Below, piece by piece: positions 12,792-20,118 of a stretch of DNA of 64,000 nucleotides. Position numbers and translations under genes: made by a program. Under the pieces are notes generated by a model, which had not been told where the DNA came from, did no database searches, and was given only the letters and a program-made list of their open reading frames with translations. The first letter of the stretch is position 1. The number at the start of each line of letters is the position of its first letter. Origin of the DNA: Synechococcus sp. C9 (GTDB lineage: Bacteria > Cyanobacteriota > Cyanobacteriia > Gloeomargaritales > Gloeomargaritaceae); NCBI RefSeq assembly GCF_022984075.1, contig NZ_JALAAD010000001.1, positions 1,778,455 through 1,842,454 of the forward strand. Reading direction: 5' to 3'.

Positions 12792-13046
12792 ATGAATTCC
12801 CTACTGTTGACCGTACCGACGACGGTGCCCTGGTCCCCCAGTGTGGCTGTGGTGATGGTGGGTTGCAATTTGTTTGCGGTGGCGATTGGTTATTACGCCA
12901 TCGAGGGCAAGGGGGTGGGGCCGGCTCTGCCTTTGCCGGAGTTATTCAAAGGGTTTGGGGTACCGGAGTTGTTGGCGACGGCGGCGCTGGGGCATCTGTT
13001 GGGGACGGGGATGGTGTTGGGTTTGGCCAATTCGGGACTGCTCTAA
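12792..13046 (+). CDS. psaK: Photosystem I reaction centre subunit PsaK
   Basis: 84 residues with two membrane helices. The first follows TVPTTVPWSPSVAVVMV and the second covers ELLATAALGHLLGTGMVLGL. 'GPALPLPELFKGFG' links them, and the tail is GLANSGLL. This is the PsaK pattern: a peripheral, X-shaped subunit at the outer edge of the PSI trimer that binds chlorophyll. ATG 12792 has GGAG eight bases upstream, so the longer frame from 12771 is not used. Monocistronic and divergent from groES. Confidence 0.92.
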   Translation: MNSLLLTVPTTVPWSPSVAVVMVGCNLFAVAIGYYAIEGKGVGPALPLPELFKGFGVPELLATAALGHLLGTGMVLGLANSGLL

Positions 13047-13061
13047 ATATCAATTCTGAAT

Positions 13062-13193
13062 TAAGGGCACTTCATAAAAATAGGTGGCAGGGGCGTAGCC
13101 CCCGTTAACCAAGCACCTGCGGTGTATGGTTCGGGAGAGTATGGGCATTCCAGCGAGATAAACTGGGTGCAAATCATGATAGGGGTGCCCTTA
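13062..13193. repeat. Dispersed mini-element, AAGGGCACTTC type
   Basis: TAAGGGCACTTCATAAAAAT at the left and AGGGGTGCCCTTA at the right form terminal inverted repeats about 130 bp apart. The core is GGCAGGGGCGTAGCCCCCGT, with an inserted CACCTGCGGTGT and the block GGGCATTCCAGCGAGATAA that recurs beside the CRISPR array. It lies 15 bp after psaK. Confidence 0.7.
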
Positions 13194-13268
13194 ATCTGGC
13201 ATTGCATTAGATGAATGCCCTGTCCCGACTTCTTACAATAGAGATAGTGACGTTTGGGGGTACAGGCA

Positions 13269-14489
13269 ATGCAAGGGGGAATCCGGGTCGGTTCATTATT
13301 TGGCATCCCCCTGTACCTCGACCCGTCCTGGTTTGTGATCGCCCTGTTGGTGACCTGGGCCAATCGTCTGCGCTGGCGGCAGTTGTACCCGGATTGGCCG
13401 GGGAGTTGGGTATGGGGCATGGGCTTCCTGTTGGCGCTGGGACTGTTCGGCTCGGTATTACTGCATGAGTTGGGGCACAGTCTGGTGGCGAAGGCGCAGG
13501 GGGTGAAGGTGCGCTCGATCACCCTGTTTTTGTTTGGGGGGGTGGCGACTTTGGAGCAGGAATCCCGTACCCCCATGCAGGCGTTGCGGGTGGCGATTGC
13601 GGGGCCGCTGGTGAGTCTCGGGCTGGCGGTGGGGTTCATGGGCCTCACCCAGCAGTTGGGGAGTTCTCCCTGGGGGCGGATCACCCAGGAGTTGATGGCG
13701 ATGAACTGGATTTTGGGGGTTTTTAACCTGATTCCAGGTCTCCCCTTGGATGGGGGACAGGTGCTCAAGGCCTGCATTTGGCAAGTGACGGGCAGTCCGT
13801 TTCGGGGGGTGCAGTGGGCGGCGGCCTTTGGTTGGGCGTTGGGTACCCTGGGGATGGTGTTGGGCATATTTGCCTTTTTGGGTGGGGCGGCGGGAGGGCT
13901 GTGGCTGGCCTTGATTGGCTGGTTTATGGCCAGCAATGCCCAGACCTATCGGCAGTATAGTGTCCTGCAAGAAATTCTTTTGAAAACCCGGGTTCACCAG
14001 ATCATGAGCCGGGACTTTCGGGTCTTGGGGGCAGAATTGTGTCTGCGGGATTTTGTGGATTTGTATTGTTTGCCCGCCCAAACCCCGGAGATTTATTTTG
14101 CTGAGGCGGATGGGCGTTATTTGGGCTTGGTGGACAGCGGGCGATTGTCCCGGATTGAACGCAGTCAGTGGGCCACCACGTCCCTGGCGGCGATTGTGAT
14201 CCCCTTGGACGAATTGCCCAGCATCCGGGAGCAGGACAGCCTGGCCCAGGCAATCATTACCCTGGGGGATGCCCATGCTTGGTTGCTGGTGCGTTCTCCG
14301 GCGGGGGGGGTGCAGGGCTTGGTGATGCGGGGGGATGTGCTGAAACCGTTGGCACCCTTTTTGGGACTGAGTGGGACGGACTTGGAGCGGGTGAACCGGG
14401 AGGGGCGTTATCCCCAGGGCTTGAATTTAGTCCCCTTGGCGCAAAAAGCCCTGGAATTGTCCGCCACGCTCCCAGAAACCCAGCATTAA
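13269..14489 (+). CDS. Site-2 protease family zinc metalloprotease with CBS-like C-terminus
   Basis: About 406 residues. The intramembrane M50 motifs are HELGH (about residue 65 onward, in a membrane helix) and NLIPGLPLDGG (about 155), which supply the zinc ligands. The C-terminal 180 residues after 'VHQIMSRDFRVL' look like a CBS-domain pair, an arrangement recalled for cyanobacterial S2P homologues. The role is regulated intramembrane proteolysis; the substrate is unknown. ATG 13269 is chosen because the mature sequence begins MQGGIRVGSLFGIPLYLDP, the typical N-terminus of this subgroup. Convergent with gap2. Confidence 0.88.
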   Translation: MQGGIRVGSLFGIPLYLDPSWFVIALLVTWANRLRWRQLYPDWPGSWVWGMGFLLALGLFGSVLLHELGHSLVAKAQGVKVRSITLFLFGGVATLEQESRTPMQALRVAIAGPLVSLGLAVGFMGLTQQLGSSPWGRITQELMAMNWILGVFNLIPGLPLDGGQVLKACIWQVTGSPFRGVQWAAAFGWALGTLGMVLGIFAFLGGAAGGLWLALIGWFMASNAQTYRQYSVLQEILLKTRVHQIMSRDFRVLGAELCLRDFVDLYCLPAQTPEIYFAEADGRYLGLVDSGRLSRIERSQWATTSLAAIVIPLDELPSIREQDSLAQAIITLGDAHAWLLVRSPAGGVQGLVMRGDVLKPLAPFLGLSGTDLERVNREGRYPQGLNLVPLAQKALELSATLPETQH

Positions 14490-14496
14490 CCGGGAC

Positions 14497-15513
14497 TCAA
14501 GCCGCCCAGCATTTGGCGACGTGTTCGGCTAAATCTACCACCCGTTGGGAGTAGCCCCATTCGTTGTCATACCAGGCCACCACCTTGACCAGGGTGCCAT
14601 CCATGACCATCGTGAGGGCGGCATCCACAATCGAAGAAGTGTCCGTGCCCCGGTAATCGCTGGAAACCAGGGGTTCTTCGTTGTAGCCGAGGATACCTTT
14701 GAGGGGACCTTCGCTGGCCTGTTTCAAAGCGCCATTCACCTCTTCGGCGATGGTGGGCTGGCTGACTTCCACCACCAAATCCGCCAGGGACACGTTGGGG
14801 GTGGGCACCCGGAAGGCGATACCGTTGAGTTTGCCATTCAATTCCGGCAGTACCAAACCCACCGCCTTGGCCGCCCCGGTGGACGTGGGGACGATATTCA
14901 CCGCCGCCGCCCGGGCCCGCCGCAAATCCCGGTGGCTGGCATCCAACAGCCGTTGGTCGCCGGTGTAGCTGTGGGTGGTGGTCATCATGCCCTTGACAAT
15001 TCCAAAATGCTCATGCAATACCTTGACCACGGGGGCGAGGCAGTTGGTGGTACAACTGGCATTGCTAATAATGTGGTGTTCGTGGTGGTTGTAGTCCTGG
15101 TGGTTGACCCCCATGACAAAGGTGCCGATGCCTGAGCCTTTCCCGGGGGCGGTAATCATCACTTTTTTGGCACCGGCGGTGAGGTGTTTGCTGGCACCTT
15201 TTTCATCCACAAATACCCCGGTGGCTTCGATGATCAGGTCAATCCCCAATTCGCCCCAGGGCAGGTTTTCCGGGTTGCGGTCGGAATAGCATTTACAGGT
15301 TTTGCCATTGACCGTGATCGAATTTTCATCGCTGGTAATGTCGGCATCCCAGCGCCCCAACATGGAGTCATATTTCAGCAGATGGGCGTTGGTTTTGGGG
15401 TCGGAGGTGTCGTTGATCGCCACAACGTCCAGCCCGGTGGTCGCCCGTCCCGCCCAACAGCGCAGGAAGTTGCGCCCGATGCGGCCAAAGCCATTAATTG
15501 CAACCTTAATCAC
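14497..15513 (-). CDS. gap2: Glyceraldehyde-3-phosphate dehydrogenase, photosynthetic type
   Basis: 338 residues from the GTG at 15513, which has GAGGA upstream; an earlier TTG would add four residues with no ribosome-binding site. NAD(P)-binding [11 protein letters not shown] starts the chain, the catalytic Cys is in SNASCTTNC, and 'WYDNEWGYS' ends the fold. The family member in this position in cyanobacteria is the dual-cofactor Calvin-cycle enzyme reducing 1,3-bisphosphoglycerate; the Gap2 assignment rests on overall resemblance. Convergent with the site-2 protease gene and divergent from murC. Confidence 0.93.
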   Translation of the reverse strand: MIKVAINGFGRIGRNFLRCWAGRATTGLDVVAINDTSDPKTNAHLLKYDSMLGRWDADITSDENSITVNGKTCKCYSDRNPENLPWGELGIDLIIEATGVFVDEKGASKHLTAGAKKVMITAPGKGSGIGTFVMGVNHQDYNHHEHHIISNASCTTNCLAPVVKVLHEHFGIVKGMMTTTHSYTGDQRLLDASHRDLRRARAAAVNIVPTSTGAAKAVGLVLPELNGKLNGIAFRVPTPNVSLADLVVEVSQPTIAEEVNGALKQASEGPLKGILGYNEEPLVSSDYRGTDTSSIVDAALTMVMDGTLVKVVAWYDNEWGYSQRVVDLAEHVAKCWAA

Positions 15514-15684
15514 GGTAGTCCTCAACGGTGATGATGGCGTGAATTTGCCCTACATCTTACCACCGTTTGGGCTTTCCTACTGGGGATCAAGGAAACGAAT
15601 GGTACCTGGTGCGTCCGTTCCCTCCGGGGAAAATTCCTGGTATGATAACGCCTGAACCCCGCTGTGGTGTCGTAAGGAGTTTGG

Positions 15685-17097
15685 ATGCCACCCCGTGCAA
15701 TTGACTTTTCGGGCCGTCCCTTTCATTTTATTGGCATTGGGGGCATTGGGATGTCGGCCTTGGCGCATATCCTGGCGCGCCGGGGGGTGCCGGTGTCCGG
15801 TTCGGATGTGTCGGTGAATGGGATCAGCGCCCGGTTGGCAAGTCTGGGGGTGCGGGTGACCCCCCAGGATGGTTCGGCTTTGCGGGCGTGGGGAGACTGC
15901 CTGCCCCAGGTGATCTGTTCCACGGCGATTAGCGACTCGAATCTGGAATATCAATTGGCGCAGGGGTTGGGTTGCCCGATGTTTCACCGTTCGGAGGTGT
16001 TGGCGGCGCTGGCCCAGGAGTACGAAAGTGTCCTGGTGGCGGGCACCCACGGCAAAACCACCACCAGCAGTTTGATCAGCCACATTCTGTTAGAGGGCGG
16101 CTGGGACCCGACGATTATCATTGGCGGGGAAGTGAATACCTGGGGGGGCAATGCCCGCTTGGGGCAGGGGCGGTTTTTGGTGGCGGAGGCGGATGAATCG
16201 GATGGCACCCTGGTCAACCTGCGGGGGCGGGTGGGGGTGATCACCAATATTGAATTGGACCATACGAACCATTTTGCTGATTTGGCGCAGGTGGTGGCGA
16301 CCTTTCGGACTTTTGCCCAGCATTGCGGGACGATGGTGCTGTCGGCGGATTGTGATACGGCGGCGCAGTTGGGGCGGGAATTGACCACGCCGGTGTTGAC
16401 CTATGGGTTAAACGTGCCTGCCACCTACACGGTGGGGGATGTGCATTATTTACCCACGGGGATCACCGCCGAGGTGTGGGAGCGGGAGTGCCTTTTGGGA
16501 ACCCTGGCCCTGCCCCTGTTCGGGGAGCATAATTTGCAAAATACCCTGGCGGCGGTGGCGGTATGCCGGGAATTGGGGGTGGATTTTCCTTTGATTCAAC
16601 GGGCGGTGACGACGTTTACGGGGGCGCGTCGGCGGTTTGAACTGCGGGGGCAAGGGGGGGGGATTGAGTTTTATGACGACTATGCCCACCATCCCAGCGA
16701 AATTCGGGCGACGTTGAATGCGGCCCGGCAACGGTGGCCCCAGGGGGAACGGCGGTTGGTGGTGGTGTTCCAGCCCCATCGTTATAGCCGCACGGCCAGT
16801 TTGCTGAGGGATTTTGGCCCCGTCTTTAGCGAGGCGGATGTGGTGATTACGGTGGACATTTACGGGGCGGGGGAGGCCAATCCCACGGGGGTGACGGGGG
16901 AGGATTTTGCCCAGGAGGTGCGCCAATACCACCCGGCGGTGACCTATGCGCCCACTCTGGAGCAAGTGGAACACCATTTGCGGGAAATATTACAGCCTGG
17001 GGATGCGGTGTTATTCCTGGGGGCGGGGAATCTGAATCGGGTCATTCCCCGTTTGTTGGCGTTTTATCAACCGAGTGACCCCTTGGCCGTGGGATGA
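15685..17097 (+). CDS. murC: UDP-N-acetylmuramate--L-alanine ligase
   Basis: 470 residues. The N-terminal UDP-binding motif is FIGIGGIGMSALA, the ATP loop is VAGTHGKTTTSS (about 113-124), and 'DDYAHHPSEI' plus 'FQPHRYSRT' lie in the C-terminal domain. It adds L-Ala to UDP-MurNAc in peptidoglycan synthesis. AAGGAG precedes ATG 15685. The stop overlaps the murB start as ATGA, so the two form a coupled operon. Confidence 0.97.
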   Translation: MPPRAIDFSGRPFHFIGIGGIGMSALAHILARRGVPVSGSDVSVNGISARLASLGVRVTPQDGSALRAWGDCLPQVICSTAISDSNLEYQLAQGLGCPMFHRSEVLAALAQEYESVLVAGTHGKTTTSSLISHILLEGGWDPTIIIGGEVNTWGGNARLGQGRFLVAEADESDGTLVNLRGRVGVITNIELDHTNHFADLAQVVATFRTFAQHCGTMVLSADCDTAAQLGRELTTPVLTYGLNVPATYTVGDVHYLPTGITAEVWERECLLGTLALPLFGEHNLQNTLAAVAVCRELGVDFPLIQRAVTTFTGARRRFELRGQGGGIEFYDDYAHHPSEIRATLNAARQRWPQGERRLVVVFQPHRYSRTASLLRDFGPVFSEADVVITVDIYGAGEANPTGVTGEDFAQEVRQYHPAVTYAPTLEQVEHHLREILQPGDAVLFLGAGNLNRVIPRLLAFYQPSDPLAVG

Positions 17098-17990
17098 CCC
17101 CAGGGGCGCTCTGCCGGGAACAGGTGGACTTGGCGGTATTGACCACCTATCGGGTGGGGGGACGGGCCGAGTGGTTGGCTCTGCCCCGGTGTGTGGAGGA
17201 ATTGCAAACCGCCCTGGCTTGGGCACACCAGTCCCACCTGCCGGTGACGGTGATCGGTGCGGGTTCTAACGTGCTGATCAGCGACCAGGGTTTAGCGGGA
17301 TTGGTGGTCTGTACCCGTTATCTGCGGGGGGTGACGTGGGATGAACGCACGGGGCGGGTGACGGCGGCGGCGGGGATGCCCTTACCCCAACTGGCCTGGG
17401 ATGCGGCGCGGCGGGGGTGGGATGGGTTGGCTTGGGCGGTGGGGATTCCCGGTACGGTGGGGGGGGCGGTGGTGATGAATGCGGGGGCGCAGGGGGGCTG
17501 TACGGCGGAGGCCCTGGTGGCGGCGCAGGTCTTCCAGGCTGGGGAGGTCATCACCTACCGGAACGCGGAATTGCACTACGCCTACCGTAGCTCTTGCCTG
17601 CAAACCGATGGGGGGGTGGTGCTCTCCGGCTGTTGGCAATGTACCCCCGGCCATGACCCCCAATGCCTGCTCCAGCAAACCAGCGATTATCTGCATCACC
17701 GGCGCAGTACCCAGCCCTACCATTTGCCCAGTTGTGGCAGTGTGTTTCGCAACCCATCGGCGGCAAAGGCGGGATGGTTAATTGAACATAGCGGATTGAA
17801 GGGCTACCAAATCGGCCAAGCCCAAGTTTCCCCCATGCACGCCAACTTTATCGTCAATCTCGGGGGGGCAACGGCACAGGATATTTATGATTTAATCCAT
17901 CATGTCCAAGGGGTGGTGGCAGAAAAGTGGGGGATAGAATTACACCCGGAAGTAAAATTTTTGGGGGAGTTTCGCCGTCCCCCGGTTTGA
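17094..17990 (+). CDS. murB: UDP-N-acetylenolpyruvoylglucosamine reductase
   Basis: 298 residues with the FAD-binding signature VIGAGSNVLISDQGL, the pyrophosphate loop GIPGTVGGAVVMNAGAQGG and the C-terminal 'AKAGWLIEHSGLKG'. It reduces UDP-GlcNAc-enolpyruvate to UDP-MurNAc, the step before MurC. Its ATG lies inside the murC stop (4 bp overlap). A dispersed mini-element follows eleven bases after the stop. Confidence 0.97.
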   Translation: MTPGALCREQVDLAVLTTYRVGGRAEWLALPRCVEELQTALAWAHQSHLPVTVIGAGSNVLISDQGLAGLVVCTRYLRGVTWDERTGRVTAAAGMPLPQLAWDAARRGWDGLAWAVGIPGTVGGAVVMNAGAQGGCTAEALVAAQVFQAGEVITYRNAELHYAYRSSCLQTDGGVVLSGCWQCTPGHDPQCLLQQTSDYLHHRRSTQPYHLPSCGSVFRNPSAAKAGWLIEHSGLKGYQIGQAQVSPMHANFIVNLGGATAQDIYDLIHHVQGVVAEKWGIELHPEVKFLGEFRRPPV

Positions 17991-18000
17991 ATTTATTTAT

Positions 18001-18109
18001 GGGCACTTCTAAGAATGGGTCGCAGGGGTGCTGTCCCCGTTTGTGGTTCTGGGGAATTTTTGTATGCCTACGGCACGCAAGCGAACGTTAATCAAGGGTG
18101 ATTGCGATA
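18001..18109. repeat. Dispersed mini-element, AAGGGCACTTC/TATAGCAATCC hybrid
   Basis: Left end GGGCACTTCTAAGAATGGGT, core GGTCGCAGGGGTGCTGTCCCC, then the GTATGCCTACGGCACGCAAG block. The right end 'AACGTTAATCAAGGGTGATTGCGATA' is cut here as a degenerate TAGGATTGCTATA end. It fills the murB-ftsQ gap. Confidence 0.65.
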
Positions 18110-18173
18110 TGCTTCCCAATGCCAGGTGGAAACTTGGGGACTCCAGGGGCATCTAGCCAGCAAAAAGAGCAGT

Positions 18174-18989
18174 TTAATTCGTAACCGCCGGTTTGGTTTT
18201 GTCCTGCCGCAGTTCCACCAGGGGGGCTTGGGGGTCACTGAGATCAATGGCGGCAATCCGATTCAGGGGCACTTGCCGGGGTAAATTCCGCAGGCGGTCC
18301 AGGGCAACCAATTGCTCCGGGAGTTGTTGCAAATCCCCCCCCAGGCGAATCAAACCCAATTCTGTGTGCAGATGAATATCCCCGACCTGTTCCCAGTCAA
18401 TCCCCGTGACCCGCACCGGACTCGCCATCACCGCCTGGTACACCTGGGGCCAAAGGGATTTTTGGGTGGGGTGCCAACCCGTCACCCGCAGTGGGGGAAA
18501 ACGTTTTAACTGCCGCAGGGTCGGGCCATATTCCGCACTCAGTTGATTGCCCTCCCGGTCGAGAAAGCCCTGGTTTTGGGGGGTACAATGCCGTTGACAG
18601 ACCAGCACCGCCACCGGATGCCGTTCTTCCACCCACACCTCGACCCGACTGGGAAACCCCTGCCGCCGCACCCGCACCTGCGCCACAATCGGTTCCTGCT
18701 GGAGTTTTTGGGTCAAAGTCGTGGGGGACAACTGCCAAAGGAATTGGGGGGATTCCAGGACTAACCATTTCCGCACCTGCGCCTCGGTCAATAGCCCTTC
18801 CGTGCGGATGGTGATTTGCCCCGGTTCCCTGATTTGCCACAGGGGATGCACCAACAGCCAGCCCAACCCCAAAGCCACCCCCCCACTCGCCAGGGTTTGC
18901 CAGACCTCTAGCCAAAAACGCCACTGCCTTTGACGACGCAGGGTTTGCCGTCGTTGGCGAAAGTTCATTCCTGCCGGAGAAGTTCTCAT
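18174..18989 (-). CDS. ftsQ: Cell division protein FtsQ (POTRA-domain)
   Basis: 271 residues. A basic N-terminus (RQRRQTLRRQRQWR) leads to one membrane helix at about 33-50. A POTRA-like domain follows (about 60-130, 'LLTEAQVRKWLVLESPQFLW' and a 'FPSRVEVWVEER' strand) and then the FtsQ beta domain. It bridges the divisome across the cytoplasmic membrane. In many cyanobacteria ftsQ follows murC-murB on the same strand; here it is convergent with them. ATG 18989 or 18968 could be the start. Confidence 0.85.
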   Translation of the reverse strand: MRTSPAGMNFRQRRQTLRRQRQWRFWLEVWQTLASGGVALGLGWLLVHPLWQIREPGQITIRTEGLLTEAQVRKWLVLESPQFLWQLSPTTLTQKLQQEPIVAQVRVRRQGFPSRVEVWVEERHPVAVLVCQRHCTPQNQGFLDREGNQLSAEYGPTLRQLKRFPPLRVTGWHPTQKSLWPQVYQAVMASPVRVTGIDWEQVGDIHLHTELGLIRLGGDLQQLPEQLVALDRLRNLPRQVPLNRIAAIDLSDPQAPLVELRQDKTKPAVTN

Positions 18990-19210
18990 AAAATGTATTT
19001 AATCTTAATTCCCAGAAAATGTACAGACGCTGACCGTACTCCCGGCACGCTGAATCCACAATCCCTGGGGGTTTAGGGGCAATGCCTACGGATTTAGTTT
19101 AACATTTAACAATTTTTTATTAAAGTTGCCTTAATTTTTATCCCGGCGAAATCGGTTAACAATAGGTAGCGATACCTACGGTCGGGTCAAACGGGTACTG
19201 AGGGTTGCCG

Positions 19211-20095
19211 ATGCACGGGTTTCTGGCGGGTTCCCTGAAGGTAGAGCGGGTGACGGTGCCCATCCGGGGTTTGCCATCGGCGTTGGCGGGGTTGCGGTTG
19301 GTGCAACTTTCCGATTTTCATTTTGACGGCCTGCGCTTGAGCAAATCCCTCTTGGGGGAAGCCTTGGCCACTGCCCAGGCGGAGCAACCGGATTTGATTG
19401 TCCTCACCGGGGATTACGTCACGGACGACCCCAGCCCGATTGGGGCATTGTGCGCTTATTTGGGGGAATTGCGGGCGACCTATGGGGTATGGGCGGTGCT
19501 GGGCAACCACGATATTGAATGGCCCGAGTCCCGGCAGGTAGTCACCCAAGCCATGACCCAGGTGGGGATTCGCGTGTTGTGGAACCAGGTGGCTTACCCG
19601 GTGGGCCAAGGGTTGGCGGTGGTGGGGCTGGCGGATTTTTGGTCGAAGGAATTTCGCCCTGCTCCAGTGTTGCAATCCCTACCCCCGGAATTGCCCCGCT
19701 TGGTACTTGCCCACAACCCCGATAGTGCGGAGGTTTTGCAACGGTGGCGGGTGGATTTGCAACTGTCTGGCCATACCCACGGGGGGCAGGTGGTGATTCC
19801 GGGGTGGGGACCCTTGCCCGCCCGTACCCGTACTTGGTTCCAACGGATACCCCGCTGGTTGCGCCGCTGGATTCCTTCCCCCTTGTTCAACCAAAACTGC
19901 GACCGGGTGATCCTGCATTGGGAATGGAGCGAGGGCTTGCATCGGGTGGGGCAAAATCAGCTTTATGTGAATCGGGGGTTGGGCACCTATTTGCCGGGGC
20001 GGTTGTTTTGTCCGCCGGAAGTCACGGTCATCACCCTGACGCAGGAAGCGGCAGTCAAACCGGAGGAGTCAGCGGCAGTGGGGGTTTTGGTGTGA
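19211..20095 (+). CDS. Metallophosphoesterase (YkuE/calcineurin-like)
   Basis: About 294 residues with the dinuclear metal motifs in order: LSDFHFDG, LTGDYV, LGNHD and SGHTHGGQ. The superfamily hydrolyses phosphomonoesters or diesters; YkuE-type members are often membrane-associated and act on lipid or nucleotide substrates, which cannot be told here. ATG 19211 (MHGFLAGSLKVERV) has GAGGGT upstream and is preferred to the TTG at 19205. Divergent from ftsQ and convergent with the FHA-ABC gene. Confidence 0.85.
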   Translation: MHGFLAGSLKVERVTVPIRGLPSALAGLRLVQLSDFHFDGLRLSKSLLGEALATAQAEQPDLIVLTGDYVTDDPSPIGALCAYLGELRATYGVWAVLGNHDIEWPESRQVVTQAMTQVGIRVLWNQVAYPVGQGLAVVGLADFWSKEFRPAPVLQSLPPELPRLVLAHNPDSAEVLQRWRVDLQLSGHTHGGQVVIPGWGPLPARTRTWFQRIPRWLRRWIPSPLFNQNCDRVILHWEWSEGLHRVGQNQLYVNRGLGTYLPGRLFCPPEVTVITLTQEAAVKPEESAAVGVLV

Positions 20096-20118
20096 TTGCC
20101 TTGTCTGGGTAAAAGCCA